Source: a virus. Taken from it: a stretch of 48,250 nucleotides of DNA. The position numbers and the translations under genes were made by a program. Positions within the stretch are counted from its first letter, which is position 1. Each line of letters opens with the position of its first letter. The DNA is taken from positions 1 through 48,250 of IMG/VR virus record IMGVR_UViG_3300028840_001102; one strand, given 5' to 3'. Below the pieces are notes generated by a model. The model saw only the letters and a program-made list of their open reading frames with translations. It was not told the DNA's origin and ran no database searches. Positions 30,708 to 39,532 of the stretch are shown here, piece after piece.

Positions 30708-32093
30708 ATGCCAAAGCCTACAGATAAGTTGATCCGGGTTCGCAAGCCTGGAGAAGACGTGATTGTTGAAGTCGTGGACAATGCCAAGGTGCAGGAACTC
30801 ATTGCCCTTGGGCAGTATGAAGTCTATACCCCTGACGATGCAGAAGACATTGTTCAGGAAGAAAAGGCTGATGCCAACCGCAAGACTAGAGTTGAAAGGC
30901 TAGTCGAGCAGTACGGCAATGAGCACGAAGCCGAAAAGGCCGCATGGACTCAAATGCTTGTGCCCCTTGGTAAGCAGCTTGCAGAGATCCCCCAAACCAT
31001 GCAGAAGGTTATGGAGGAAGTCCTGACAAAAGGCGTCGTTAAGGGCGGTTTGCCTCAGGCACAAGCGATTGCAGAAGGCAATACCTCCGCACTTGCCAAG
31101 CTTGGGATCTTCCCTAAGGATGTCCCAATGGGTGCAGGGCGGTGGAACCGTGGCCAATTGGACCTTTACTACAAGGCCCTCGGTGCTAGGTACCACCAGA
31201 AGCCGCTGCCGGCAGGTGCCGAAGAAGATGAACTTGTTAAGGGTTGGCTTACCGGAGAACTGACCCAGAGCCTTATTGAAGGTACGGATGCCTCCGGCGG
31301 TTATCTTGTGCCTGACGATCATCAAATCGAAATCATTAAGGCCGCAGCACACCTGACTCAGGTATGGCCTAGATGTCGGTTGCGTCCTACGAGTAGGCAG
31401 GTTGTTAAGCGTCCGGTCCGGTCTACCGTTGGGGATGTCAACGTTGGCACAAGCGCTGCTGATGAACTGAGTAACGTCACGGAAGTGACGATTACTTGGG
31501 CTGAGAAAACCTGGACCATGCGGCCGTTTGATGCCTATTTCCCGTGTTCGGTTGAACTCCTGAATGATGCGGATGCAAATATCTCGCAAGAGATTACAGA
31601 CGCCGCGGCAGAGCAGTTTAGCGAACAACGGGAAAAGCTTCCGCTTCAGGGCCGCGGCTCTAGTTATGAACAGCCTACAGGCATCTTCCATGCCAGCATT
31701 ACTAGTGATTCTGTAAGTGCTGCCCTAGACGGAACCAAGTTTCTGACTAGTGTATACAACGTTAGTCTACGATATCGGCGTGGTGCTAATGCCAACCTGC
31801 TTGCCCTACTCAGGTCTAAAGAGTACAAGGCATTGGTCGTTGATTTGAGCCAGAACTATCGTAACCTAGACATTCTGGGTTTGCCAGAAGTCTTGGAGAA
31901 CGAGTTTGTGACTCAGGGTCGCGGTTGCATTGGTGCGTTTGATCAGTACTGGATTTACTTCAATCCCATGATGCAGCTCTTGACGCAGTTGGATGCCCTT
32001 AGCAAGGGTATGCGGTTTGTGTTCTGGGAGCGTTGGGACGGACAGCCTGTCCAGACTACTGCATTCCGGTTGATGGACACTATTACGTACTAG
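30708..32093 (+). CDS. Major capsid protein (HK97 fold)
   Basis: A 461-aa protein directly after the protease. Residues 1-~130 are charged and helical (VQEEKADANRKTRVERLVEQ; LGKQLAEIPQTMQKVMEEVL), a delta/scaffold region expected to be cleaved by the protease. The rest contains the HK97 capsid pattern: LIEGTDASGGYLVPDDHQIE (N-arm to E-loop start), TWAEKTWTMRPFDAYFPCSV, REKLPLQGRGSSYEQPTGIF and a C-terminal VFWERWDGQPVQTTAFRLMD. AAAGG lies upstream of the ATG. A strong hairpin follows the gene. Confidence 0.95.
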   Translation: MPKPTDKLIRVRKPGEDVIVEVVDNAKVQELIALGQYEVYTPDDAEDIVQEEKADANRKTRVERLVEQYGNEHEAEKAAWTQMLVPLGKQLAEIPQTMQKVMEEVLTKGVVKGGLPQAQAIAEGNTSALAKLGIFPKDVPMGAGRWNRGQLDLYYKALGARYHQKPLPAGAEEDELVKGWLTGELTQSLIEGTDASGGYLVPDDHQIEIIKAAAHLTQVWPRCRLRPTSRQVVKRPVRSTVGDVNVGTSAADELSNVTEVTITWAEKTWTMRPFDAYFPCSVELLNDADANISQEITDAAAEQFSEQREKLPLQGRGSSYEQPTGIFHASITSDSVSAALDGTKFLTSVYNVSLRYRRGANANLLALLRSKEYKALVVDLSQNYRNLDILGLPEVLENEFVTQGRGCIGAFDQYWIYFNPMMQLLTQLDALSKGMRFVFWERWDGQPVQTTAFRLMDTITY

Positions 32094-32114
32094 GAGAGTT
32101 TTTGACCCGGAGCT

Positions 32115-32155
32115 GGCAGGGGGGAGGTTTGAGGTGTCGTGGCCTTCCCCCTGCC
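32115..32155 (+). terminator. Stable hairpin after the capsid gene
   Basis: GGCAGGGGG (32115-32123) pairs with CCCCCTGCC (32147-32155) over 9 bp with a 23-base loop. There is no T-run, so it probably protects the capsid message or reduces read-through rather than ending transcription. Confidence 0.55.
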
Positions 32156-32174
32156 GCATTGTACAGGATAACCA

Positions 32175-32390
32175 ATGAAGATCCGTATGATTAGAGATGA
32201 TGGCGTTAGCGGGCAAAATCTAACGCTTAGGAGTGGCCAAGTTTACGATCTCGAGGAGCGTATTGCGACCAGACTTGTAAGGGTCGGTTCTGCAATCCCG
32301 GCGTCAGGTACGGACATGGATGACAAGGTATCTGTGAACGTACCTGATACGGAGCGCGTGGTGTTACTCAAATGGAGAGTTGGGATATAA
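32175..32390 (+). CDS. Small head-associated protein, unknown
   Basis: A 71-aa protein starting at ATG 32175 after AGGATAACC. It reads MKIRMIRDDGVSGQNLTLRS then GQVYDLEERIATRLVRVGSA, a pattern I associate with small proteins found right after phage capsid genes. It has a beta-rich N-terminus and acidic centre. It could be a decoration or connector accessory. Confidence 0.6.
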   Translation: MKIRMIRDDGVSGQNLTLRSGQVYDLEERIATRLVRVGSAIPASGTDMDDKVSVNVPDTERVVLLKWRVGI

Positions 32391-32394
32391 CACT

Positions 32395-35220
32395 ATGGCC
32401 GGTATCAGATTGTTTCCCGTTATTGCTACCAGGTGTAGACCTGCTCAATTGCACGAGCAGGTAAAGCGATTGCTTGCGCAGACGCACGGTAAAGAGCGCA
32501 TTATCGTTGTCGTGGACGGAGACCCAAGTACAACTGTATCAAAGAATGCTAGGGTTTCATGTGTTTATTTGGCGGAACGTGTTGGTGTCAATATTGCTAG
32601 GCGGATAGGGAACGCACTAGTACCGGACGACGGGGTGATATGCGAGATTGACGATCACGATTTGATTAGAGACGGGGTATTTCCGCAAATCAGGGATGCA
32701 TTCGCCCAGAACGCTACACATATGGTGTATGGGGATTGTGTCTGGACTGATCCCAAGGGCGCCGTTCGGGATGATAGGCGAGGCAATAGGGGCGACTATG
32801 AAGCGTGGGTATTCCAGCGGAGATGCGAGGCAGCCGGGTTTCTAGCTTATCGGAAGTGGCTTTACCTCGCTGCCGGTGAATGGCCAGTAAACATAAGCCC
32901 TGGCGGGGACGCTGTATTGTATATGCGGATGGAAGCTGTACTGAATGCCAGAGGCATTCGGCATTTGCCAATTGTAATCAACGACGTCATTGTTGATCAT
33001 AATGGCATTTCAGGCAATGGACGCAAGCAACAGGTACAGAATATCATAGATAGTGCACAAGCAATCTCGGACGGCGGATGGCGAGCACCGGCCGAAGTTC
33101 TTATTATGAGTAGTGGGCGTTCTGTTGCAAAGCCTATCATATCAAGTACTAGCACACCGGCAAAGTCTCATGTGCAAGACAATAGACCACGGCCGTTAGT
33201 ATTGATTTGCCATAGCAAATGGGGCAGGGTTAGGGAAAGCGGTGGTGGAGAAATCAGCAGTTCGTATTGGGTGCCAGCATTGCAAAAGGCGGGCTTTGAC
33301 GTTCAAGTTCTGGCAACAAATGCGGTTATAGGGGATGCCAAGAAGTATGCGCAAAGGGTTGACCTAGAGCATATTGGCGAGCGCATTAGGCAGATGAAGC
33401 CTGATTTAGTAATATGCAGGGATGGCTTTCAGGGGACGGACGCTCTTTGGAAATGGAACCCAAAGAAGCAAGATACTTACGAGGGTATAGTTGACACTTG
33501 CAGGGAGTTGCATATCCCGGTTATTGTGCGGTGTCAATTCTGGCGTGGCATTATTGATTGCTGGCAACATGGTGTTTGGGATAGTTTGCATGACTTGCAG
33601 GGTCTTGATGAGTTCAGGGACAACAAAGGAACTTCAGGGCTTTGGAAAGCTAACGGGATTATTGCTAATAGTGACTTTGTACGTGATAGGATCAACTGGC
33701 TTCTAAGGGATGACCGGGCCATTACAGAATGGCCTGTTGTAAAGAGTTCTGAGGTTGTGCCCAAAGAACGAGACCCAAAGTATATACTGCTTCCGTCAGG
33801 CCAGAATGGCAAAGGTCTTGATGCATTTCTATCACTTGCTGCCAAATTTCCAGAAGAAGCGTTTAGGGTATTGGCTTGCCACGATAAAGAGAAGGAGAAA
33901 TGTATTGAAGCCGATTTGCCTAACGTGGAAATTGGACCTAGTACAACGGACATGCGTACTGAGTATGGAAAAACCAAGGTTGTTATCATTGGCACCAAAA
34001 CAGCGGAAACGTTCTGCCGTGCCGCAGCAGAAGCGAGGGCCTGCGGTATACCGTTGCTCGTTACCAATGCCGGCAATCTACCGTCGTTTGTTACAAAGGA
34101 ACAAGACGGTAGGGTGATAGATAGGGATGCAGACCATACTACATGGGAAACAGCTTTACGGGAATGCCTAACATTGACTCCAAAGCCGGATGTATCGTTT
34201 TGCAATCACGAGGTTGATATATTGCCGGCTATGGCAAAAGACCTAACAGTTGGGCACGATATCGCGGTAGTCTATCCGGCAGGAGCAATTGGTGTAACTA
34301 CTGGAGTCAGGCATTTGGCTGGCATTACAGGGGTCAAGTTGTTTTCGTATGACAATGCTACGGAAGAAGACTTCCGGACATTTAGGGCTGTCATATTGTG
34401 CGGTGGGTTTCTAAACAAATACAGAGAATTGGCAGCACAACTCAAATGTCCAGTGGCGTTCAATTGGAGGAGCCATAGTACACAGATGGCTTTGACGCCG
34501 CATGAGATGCATCAATTTCTTGAGTTTGTACAAACATGCAAAGGCAATGCAAACATAAGCCTAATGGCGAGTCATAAGCCTACGGCGGAATTGTGGGATG
34601 CGACGCTTCCAATCAAGGTCCGTTGGCTACCAGATTGCGTTGACGTTGGATTGATGCCAGATCCTTGGGCGTCAACGCCAAAGCGTTCTACGTTTACAAT
34701 TGCCGTATTGGGACCCGTCTGCGGCAGGAAAAACCCGTACGTATTGCTCGAGGCCGCTAAGTTAGCTGGGGTAACTGTGGCAGCAAGTGACTACATGCTA
34801 AAAGACCCGTTCTTTCGGGATTATGCAAAAGTGTTGGGCCTCAATGTACAATATGCGCAACTTGGCACCGAGCACGATGTTGTCAAACTGCTCCAACAAT
34901 GTCACGCACACGTCAGTACAAATCTGGGGGAAACCTTTGGCTATGTTTCGTTTTATGCAGGGATGTCAGGTTTGCCCGTTATTGCGAGCCCACTGGTACC
35001 GATATGTGACTATCTAGATGATGACCTCCGGACACAGTTGCATATCAACCCGTGTGACCCAAAGGACATAGCGGAGAGATTGACCTCGCTTGAGTTGAAT
35101 GCCCAAAGACGGCAATCCTTAGGGATGCGGGTAAGGTCTGATATGGCAGCAAAGGTTGCTCGGTTTAATGAGCAGGCACGAAAGACGTTGTTAGACTTTG
35201 TTAGTCAGGAGCGCAAGTAA
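32395..35220 (+). CDS. Multidomain glycosyltransferase (GT-A + two GT-B modules)
   Basis: A 941-aa protein; ATG 32395 is chosen over TTG 32380. Residues 1-~225 are a GT2-like GT-A domain: LFPVIATRCRPAQLHEQVKR, LLAQTHGKERIIVVVDGDPS, and EIDDHDLI, a DXD-type metal site. Residues ~260-560 are a first GT-B (GT4-like) with GEISSSYWVPALQKAGFDVQ, YILLPSGQNGKGLD and ETFCRAAAEARACGIPLLVT. Residues ~610-935 are a second GT-B: IAVVYPAGAIGVTTGVRHLA, VRWLPDCVDVGLMPDP, FTIAVLGPVCGRKNPYVLLE, NLGETFGYVSFYAGMSGLPV. Three transferase units in one chain suggest stepwise building of a glycan. Substrate unknown. It lies between capsid and connector genes, an unusual place. Confidence 0.85.
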   Translation: MAGIRLFPVIATRCRPAQLHEQVKRLLAQTHGKERIIVVVDGDPSTTVSKNARVSCVYLAERVGVNIARRIGNALVPDDGVICEIDDHDLIRDGVFPQIRDAFAQNATHMVYGDCVWTDPKGAVRDDRRGNRGDYEAWVFQRRCEAAGFLAYRKWLYLAAGEWPVNISPGGDAVLYMRMEAVLNARGIRHLPIVINDVIVDHNGISGNGRKQQVQNIIDSAQAISDGGWRAPAEVLIMSSGRSVAKPIISSTSTPAKSHVQDNRPRPLVLICHSKWGRVRESGGGEISSSYWVPALQKAGFDVQVLATNAVIGDAKKYAQRVDLEHIGERIRQMKPDLVICRDGFQGTDALWKWNPKKQDTYEGIVDTCRELHIPVIVRCQFWRGIIDCWQHGVWDSLHDLQGLDEFRDNKGTSGLWKANGIIANSDFVRDRINWLLRDDRAITEWPVVKSSEVVPKERDPKYILLPSGQNGKGLDAFLSLAAKFPEEAFRVLACHDKEKEKCIEADLPNVEIGPSTTDMRTEYGKTKVVIIGTKTAETFCRAAAEARACGIPLLVTNAGNLPSFVTKEQDGRVIDRDADHTTWETALRECLTLTPKPDVSFCNHEVDILPAMAKDLTVGHDIAVVYPAGAIGVTTGVRHLAGITGVKLFSYDNATEEDFRTFRAVILCGGFLNKYRELAAQLKCPVAFNWRSHSTQMALTPHEMHQFLEFVQTCKGNANISLMASHKPTAELWDATLPIKVRWLPDCVDVGLMPDPWASTPKRSTFTIAVLGPVCGRKNPYVLLEAAKLAGVTVAASDYMLKDPFFRDYAKVLGLNVQYAQLGTEHDVVKLLQQCHAHVSTNLGETFGYVSFYAGMSGLPVIASPLVPICDYLDDDLRTQLHINPCDPKDIAERLTSLELNAQRRQSLGMRVRSDMAAKVARFNEQARKTLLDFVSQERK

Positions 35221-36218
35221 TGAAAGTAGCTATGTTGGCTCGGGCTAGAGGCTCTCGTGTGATTACCGCAGAGCGCTCATTAGGTGGTTATCCTGGTTTG
35301 TGCACTCTATTTGGTGAGGCGTTTCAAGTTTCTTGGCATGATCTGGCAGAAGGCCTAGTTGCCCCTGATATACTCAAGGGGCATGACTTGATTTGGTGGG
35401 AGTGGGACCGGAACGGACACGCTCCTCAGGCTGCCATTGTGGCCAGGGAACAAAATCCCAAGGCCAAGATCATATGCTTTACGGGCGTTCTTGATATGTT
35501 TTGGGACAAGATAGAGCCCAAATATTACAAGGCGCATTGGCAAGCCATTGCTGCTACGGACGCTATTGCTGTTTACAATATGGACGAGGTTTCGTTCTAC
35601 GAGGTTATGTTTCCTGACACCAAGGCGTTTCATTGCCCTTGTGCAATTGACCTTGAGCATGTCCGCAGTTATAGGGCCAAACCAAATCCGGATAAAATGC
35701 TGTTGAGTTTTCATGCTAACATCTGGTCTGATGACAACCGTAAGACAGCCGTTAACGTTGGTCTATTCCAGTCATTGTTAGAGCATTACCCTAACCTTAA
35801 GGCAACCCTATATTGCAGGCATGATGAACCGGCGGCAATTGAGGAACACTTCAGGGGTCTTGGATGGACCGGGTGCAAATGGGAAAGGCCCGTTGATTGG
35901 CCATTCTTTCTAGAGGATGCCGCTGATGCCTATTTGAGTTGCCATATCTTCAGTCGGCGGATGCATAGTCAATGGTCTGTTGTAGCGGCAGCCATAGGGG
36001 TGCCTGTTGTCGGGCCAAGTCATTGCCAAACACATAGAAGTCTTTGGCCTGAGTTACACGCCCCTTGGTATCATTTAAGTACGTTAAGGGACAGGTGTCT
36101 ATGGTTGCTTAGTGATCTTAGCGTTAGGGAAGCCGTCTGTGACCATGCCTGGTCACAGGTGCAATGCTATAGTTTGGATCGTGCCAGGTCTCGTATTAGA
36201 AGGGCGGTGGGCCTATGA
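35220..36218 (+). CDS. GT-B glycosyltransferase-like protein
   Basis: A 332-aa protein whose ATG overlaps the stop of the triple glycosyltransferase (TAATG). It lacks signal peptide or membrane spans. Features fitting a GT-B fold: DLIWWEWDRNGHAPQAAIVA, IICFTGVLDMFWDKIEPKYY, CPCAIDLEHVRSY (the linker 'P-gvd'-like motif), LLSFHANIWSDDNRKTAVNV and SQWSVVAAAIGVPVVGP near the C-terminus, where acceptor/donor-binding E/G-rich loops usually lie. It is more diverged than its neighbours. Translation coupling indicates joint action. Confidence 0.7.
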   Translation: MKVAMLARARGSRVITAERSLGGYPGLCTLFGEAFQVSWHDLAEGLVAPDILKGHDLIWWEWDRNGHAPQAAIVAREQNPKAKIICFTGVLDMFWDKIEPKYYKAHWQAIAATDAIAVYNMDEVSFYEVMFPDTKAFHCPCAIDLEHVRSYRAKPNPDKMLLSFHANIWSDDNRKTAVNVGLFQSLLEHYPNLKATLYCRHDEPAAIEEHFRGLGWTGCKWERPVDWPFFLEDAADAYLSCHIFSRRMHSQWSVVAAAIGVPVVGPSHCQTHRSLWPELHAPWYHLSTLRDRCLWLLSDLSVREAVCDHAWSQVQCYSLDRARSRIRRAVGL

Positions 36219-37618
36219 TTGATAAGCACGAGGTTCAAACCCTTTGCAATCGGGCTTGGCAATGGGGGCGTGATATGAGTGGGGAAGAACAACGGCATGA
36301 TCGTTGGATGATACAACGGGAAGACTTTGTTAAAGTTGCTAGTGCTTTTGCTGAATTGGATCCTTGCCATGGCATGGAGATAGGCTGGGGTTTAGGTGGA
36401 ACGCATTATGTTCTATCACGTGTTGCCTCAAGGTTGTTCCTAACGCTTGAATTGCGCAGGTATTTGATATGTGCGCCAGAAGTCTCTACTGACTGGCACG
36501 GCCGCCGGTGTTGGACAATGCCTGGCGTACTTAACAAAACCAGTGCCATTCTTTTCGGTCAATACAGTCCAAGCCATACGGCTGTTAGGGAGACGGCAAA
36601 GCTCCTCAATGGGCGATCACTTGACTTCCTGTATATTGATGGGTGCCACGAGGCCTCTGCTGTATATAGCGACATGGAACGGTTTCGGCAATTTGTACGT
36701 GTCGGCGGCCTCATTGGCCTCCATGATACCTATAGGATTGCCGGGCCTAAGACCGTAGCCGGTTTGATAAGAGAAGGCCATTGGCCTGAAGTTAAGCACC
36801 TGTGGACAGTAGACAACAATACATTAACTCAAAAGGTTGGCGTGTCAAAGCGGACGCGTCAAGATAGAATGTATAGGGCGGATCCAACACTTGTATGCCG
36901 TATGATTGAGATGCTTCGTAACGGGAAACCCTTTAGTTACGCCCGTTACAATGACGGAGAGTGGTCTGCCATTCTAGGGTATCATAGTAATATCAATGCT
37001 GATGGGCATGCATACTTTCCGGAGATGTGTAAAGAGCTAACCCAAACGGTTTTAAACCCAAGGCCTAGGCCTTACTATTACGGGACGCTCCATGGTCATA
37101 TTGGGGTTCTTGCAAAAGTATGGTGCCAGGAAAAGGGCGTTGATATACCATGGGTTGAGAGCAATGCTCTAGTATCGTTGAATCACGAAGGCAAGATGTT
37201 CCCGTTAGTTGAAGCGTTGCGGAAACGACGGGTATTGATAGTTGGGCCTCGGCATTTGCGAATAGAGCGTTTCCCGCATTATGCCTTTACCCCGACCGCG
37301 TTTGTAGAGGTCCCGGAGCGCAATTGCTATAAAAGCCTAGATGAAATCCAGGCAACCGTTTTGCGCATGGTCAAAACACACAAGATAGAAGTGGTGAGTT
37401 TCTCGGCCGGCATGCCAACAAATATCCTAATGTATAACCTGTTTCCCATCATTGGGCAGTCTGTTACAATGCTGGACATGGGGGCGGTTTGGGATATCTA
37501 TGTTGGTGTAAAGAGTCGAGGATTGTTTCGCAATGGCAAGTATGATTGGCCTAAGCTAATCAGGCGGAATTGTGGTATTCATTATCTAAACGAGAGGAGC
37601 GTGAAGAATGGCAAGTGA
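36215..37618 (+). CDS. Methyltransferase - GT-D glycosyltransferase fusion
   Basis: A 467-aa protein overlapping the previous gene by ATGA. Residues ~45-215 are a class I AdoMet methyltransferase: MEIGWGLGGTHYVLSRVAS, then SLDFLYIDGCHEASAVYSDM and VGGLIGLHDTYRIAG (Methyltransf_24-like). Residues ~225-467 resemble the GT-D/DUF1792 family: IEMLRNGKPFSYARYNDGEW carries the RY-x-DGE signature, followed by RRVLIVGPRHLRIER and VVSFSAGMPTNILMYNL. GT-D enzymes transfer sugars in surface or adhesin glycan synthesis. Joining to a methyltransferase suggests sugar addition and O-methylation or capping of one product. Confidence 0.8.
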   Translation: MIDKHEVQTLCNRAWQWGRDMSGEEQRHDRWMIQREDFVKVASAFAELDPCHGMEIGWGLGGTHYVLSRVASRLFLTLELRRYLICAPEVSTDWHGRRCWTMPGVLNKTSAILFGQYSPSHTAVRETAKLLNGRSLDFLYIDGCHEASAVYSDMERFRQFVRVGGLIGLHDTYRIAGPKTVAGLIREGHWPEVKHLWTVDNNTLTQKVGVSKRTRQDRMYRADPTLVCRMIEMLRNGKPFSYARYNDGEWSAILGYHSNINADGHAYFPEMCKELTQTVLNPRPRPYYYGTLHGHIGVLAKVWCQEKGVDIPWVESNALVSLNHEGKMFPLVEALRKRRVLIVGPRHLRIERFPHYAFTPTAFVEVPERNCYKSLDEIQATVLRMVKTHKIEVVSFSAGMPTNILMYNLFPIIGQSVTMLDMGAVWDIYVGVKSRGLFRNGKYDWPKLIRRNCGIHYLNERSVKNGK

Positions 37619-37907
37619 ACCGAAGGTTAGCAAGGTTGACGGTGCGGGTGATACCCCTCAAAAGATCCAGGTCCTTATGGACAAGATCAAGGCACACCTG
37701 CTAGAATGCAACCGGTATCCTGACGGCCCTCCGCAGACTAGCGTTGACTTGCACAATTGCGTACCAGGCGCCCCGGTTACTGATGTTAGGCAGGCGATCC
37801 AGAACCTAATCGAAACAGGCGCAATCTTTACTGACAAGCCTGTTGCGGTTAGAGACAAGTTGTATGTTACTTACTACGCCCCTCCGGAACCTGTAAAGTC
37901 TGCATAG
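37608..37907 (+). CDS. Small winged-helix-like protein
   Basis: A 99-aa protein starting at ATG 37608 with GAGAGGAG upstream, overlapping the preceding gene by 11 bases. KIQVLMDKIKAHLLECNRYP then DVRQAIQNLIETGAIFTDKP followed by VAVRDKLYVTYYAPP read like a small winged helix (helix-helix-beta wing). DNA binding is possible but unproven. It sits between two methyltransferase genes. Confidence 0.6.
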   Translation: MASEPKVSKVDGAGDTPQKIQVLMDKIKAHLLECNRYPDGPPQTSVDLHNCVPGAPVTDVRQAIQNLIETGAIFTDKPVAVRDKLYVTYYAPPEPVKSA

Positions 37908-37910
37908 AAG

Positions 37911-38537
37911 ATGCATAACACGACATACAATCGAATGGGTGAGTTCGTCTGTGCATACTTACGGGGCAAGCAATCCCTGCACATACTGGACATTGGCAGC
38001 TATGATGTCAACGGCACATATAGGGCATTGTTTACGGGCGAACCTGAACCGGCCGACGCTGTACATAGGGACCCCAAGAATCCGGAGCCTGGTATCTATA
38101 GTGCTTTGTGTGTAGCGCTTGCAGACATTGACCGGGCATCGTGGATCTATACCGGTTGTGATATCAGGGAAGGCCCTAATGTAGATGTCGTGCTGCCACT
38201 GGATTATCAATGGCCTTTTTCAGACGGTGCCTTTGATGTCGTGGTTAGTGGCCAGACACTAGAGCACGTACAAAGGCCTGAGTTGTGGGTTAAAGAACTT
38301 GGCCGCATATTGAAGATTGGCGGACTGGCCTGTGTGATTGCGCCATGGACAGGCGACATACATTGCGGTCCGCATTACTGGCTTATCATGCCTGATGGGA
38401 TGAACTATCTTCTAAACGAGGTAGCAGGTTTAGATATGCTTCGTTGTTTTGTACAGAAGAAGGATTGTATTGGTATTGCTAAGAAATCGGGAGAGACGTG
38501 GAAGCCACGCCAAAACTCCGACTGTGAGGCAGTATAA
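37911..38537 (+). CDS. Class I AdoMet-dependent methyltransferase
   Basis: A 208-aa protein. HILDIGSYDVNGTYR is motif I, YTGCDIREGPNVD is motif II (acidic residue for the ribose), and DGAFDVVVSGQTLEHVQRPE then LGRILKIGGLACVIAP are motifs of Methyltransf_11. Small-molecule, sugar or protein methylation is likelier than DNA methylation because no (D/N/S)PP(Y/F/W) is present. It ends the glycosylation cassette and lies four bases after its neighbour, so it probably acts with it. Confidence 0.8.
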   Translation: MHNTTYNRMGEFVCAYLRGKQSLHILDIGSYDVNGTYRALFTGEPEPADAVHRDPKNPEPGIYSALCVALADIDRASWIYTGCDIREGPNVDVVLPLDYQWPFSDGAFDVVVSGQTLEHVQRPELWVKELGRILKIGGLACVIAPWTGDIHCGPHYWLIMPDGMNYLLNEVAGLDMLRCFVQKKDCIGIAKKSGETWKPRQNSDCEAV

Positions 38538-38548
38538 GGAGTAATGAT

Positions 38549-38752
38549 GTGGCGCAGCAACCCAATCACAACGTGGCCCATTCCGATTATCCCAATTGTA
38601 TAAAGGATCGGGCGGAGATGAGACAAATGATCCTAGATCACCTAAACGGACATAAGGCGGCGTTGACCGTTATGCTAATTGCGGTCCCAATCGTTACGGC
38701 AGTTTGTACATTTGGTGCTACCGTGTTGGCATTGTATGTGTTTAATAAGTAG
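38549..38752 (+). CDS. Single-span membrane protein (holin-like candidate)
   Basis: A 67-aa protein. GTG 38549 is the start best placed after AAGGAG. A soluble charged N-terminus (~1-36) is followed by one long hydrophobic span (AALTVMLIAVPIVTAVCTFG and ATVLALYVF) and a short Asn-Lys end. The size and topology are compatible with a class III holin or a small membrane-anchored virion protein, but no endolysin is adjacent. Confidence 0.55.
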   Translation: MAQQPNHNVAHSDYPNCIKDRAEMRQMILDHLNGHKAALTVMLIAVPIVTAVCTFGATVLALYVFNK

Positions 38753-38764
38753 AAAGGCCTCATT

Positions 38765-39067
38765 ATGGCAACATACCTCGAGTTGAGAACGATTGTTGAT
38801 AACAATGAGTTGCGCAATCGTATACAGGTTGCTGTTATGGTCGCGGTTGATACAATCAGGCAGGAAAACCCAGCAACAGAGAATCACGCCAACCGTATGA
38901 TATGGGCGGCAAGTGCTATCGCTAGCCCAAAATCGGCCGCGGATGCTTGCCTAAGGATTGCGATTGCACAGAATAAAGACTATACGGTTGCTCAGATTAT
39001 TGGCGCAGATGATGTTACATTACAGGCGGCCGTTGATAGTGCAATCAATCTCCTCGCCGGAGAGTAA
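38765..39067 (+). CDS. Small phage structural-region protein
   Basis: A 100-aa helical protein starting at ATG 38765 (MATYLELRTIVDNNELRNRI). The pattern VAVMVAVDTIRQENPATENH ANRMIWA, with NHANR, recurs in my recollection among small proteins of the capsid-connector region. It lies between the membrane protein and a virion-like protein. Function unknown. Confidence 0.65.
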   Translation: MATYLELRTIVDNNELRNRIQVAVMVAVDTIRQENPATENHANRMIWAASAIASPKSAADACLRIAIAQNKDYTVAQIIGADDVTLQAAVDSAINLLAGE

Positions 39068-39070
39068 GCC

Positions 39071-39532
39071 ATGGCAAACAAAGTACTTAATCAACCCGAA
39101 AGTTCTGCTACCCTACTTAGTACAGAACTAAACAATCTGGCAAATGGTTCGTTTGCCGTTGACGGGGCTGATTACGACAATGCAACCAATATGTATCGTT
39201 GGGCTGATTTTGAGCTATTCCTTGATGACTTTGATGCTGCCCCGGACGCTAACGGCACATTTGAGTTGCATTTCTTCTATAAACTAGATGGGACAAACTA
39301 CGCAGACGGTTATGATGGGGATGCCGACTCAGACAGCAAGCCGGGATCTAATACGTTGCAAGGGCTCTTTGTTGTAACAGCAAATGACGCAGACCAGAGG
39401 ATTCAATTGCTCAAGGTACCGTTGCAACCCTATGCATTCAGGGCTTGCATTAAGAATAACTGCGGCCAGGACCTTACAGCGGTAGACACTCACCACCTTA
39501 AGATATTCCCCTATAATGAGGAGATTCAATAG
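39071..39532 (+). CDS. Probable virion (head decoration-type) protein
   Basis: A 153-aa protein starting at ATG 39071. Asp/Asn-rich beta-like sequence: MYRWADFELFLDDFDAAPDA, GTFELHFFYKLDGTNY, LKVPLQPYAFRACIKNNCGQ. This looks like one jelly-roll domain typical of capsid or decoration proteins. The next gene starts at its last base (GTG 39532), so the two are coupled. Confidence 0.65.
   Translation: MANKVLNQPESSATLLSTELNNLANGSFAVDGADYDNATNMYRWADFELFLDDFDAAPDANGTFELHFFYKLDGTNYADGYDGDADSDSKPGSNTLQGLFVVTANDADQRIQLLKVPLQPYAFRACIKNNCGQDLTAVDTHHLKIFPYNEEIQ

Noticed and set aside
30900-31691. Minus-strand frame of 263 aa
   Set aside because: Antisense to the major capsid gene; no start context or domain.
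33534-34205. Minus-strand frame of 223 aa
   Set aside because: It is antisense to the well-supported triple glycosyltransferase, has no domain or ribosome site, and no other minus-strand gene exists in the window.
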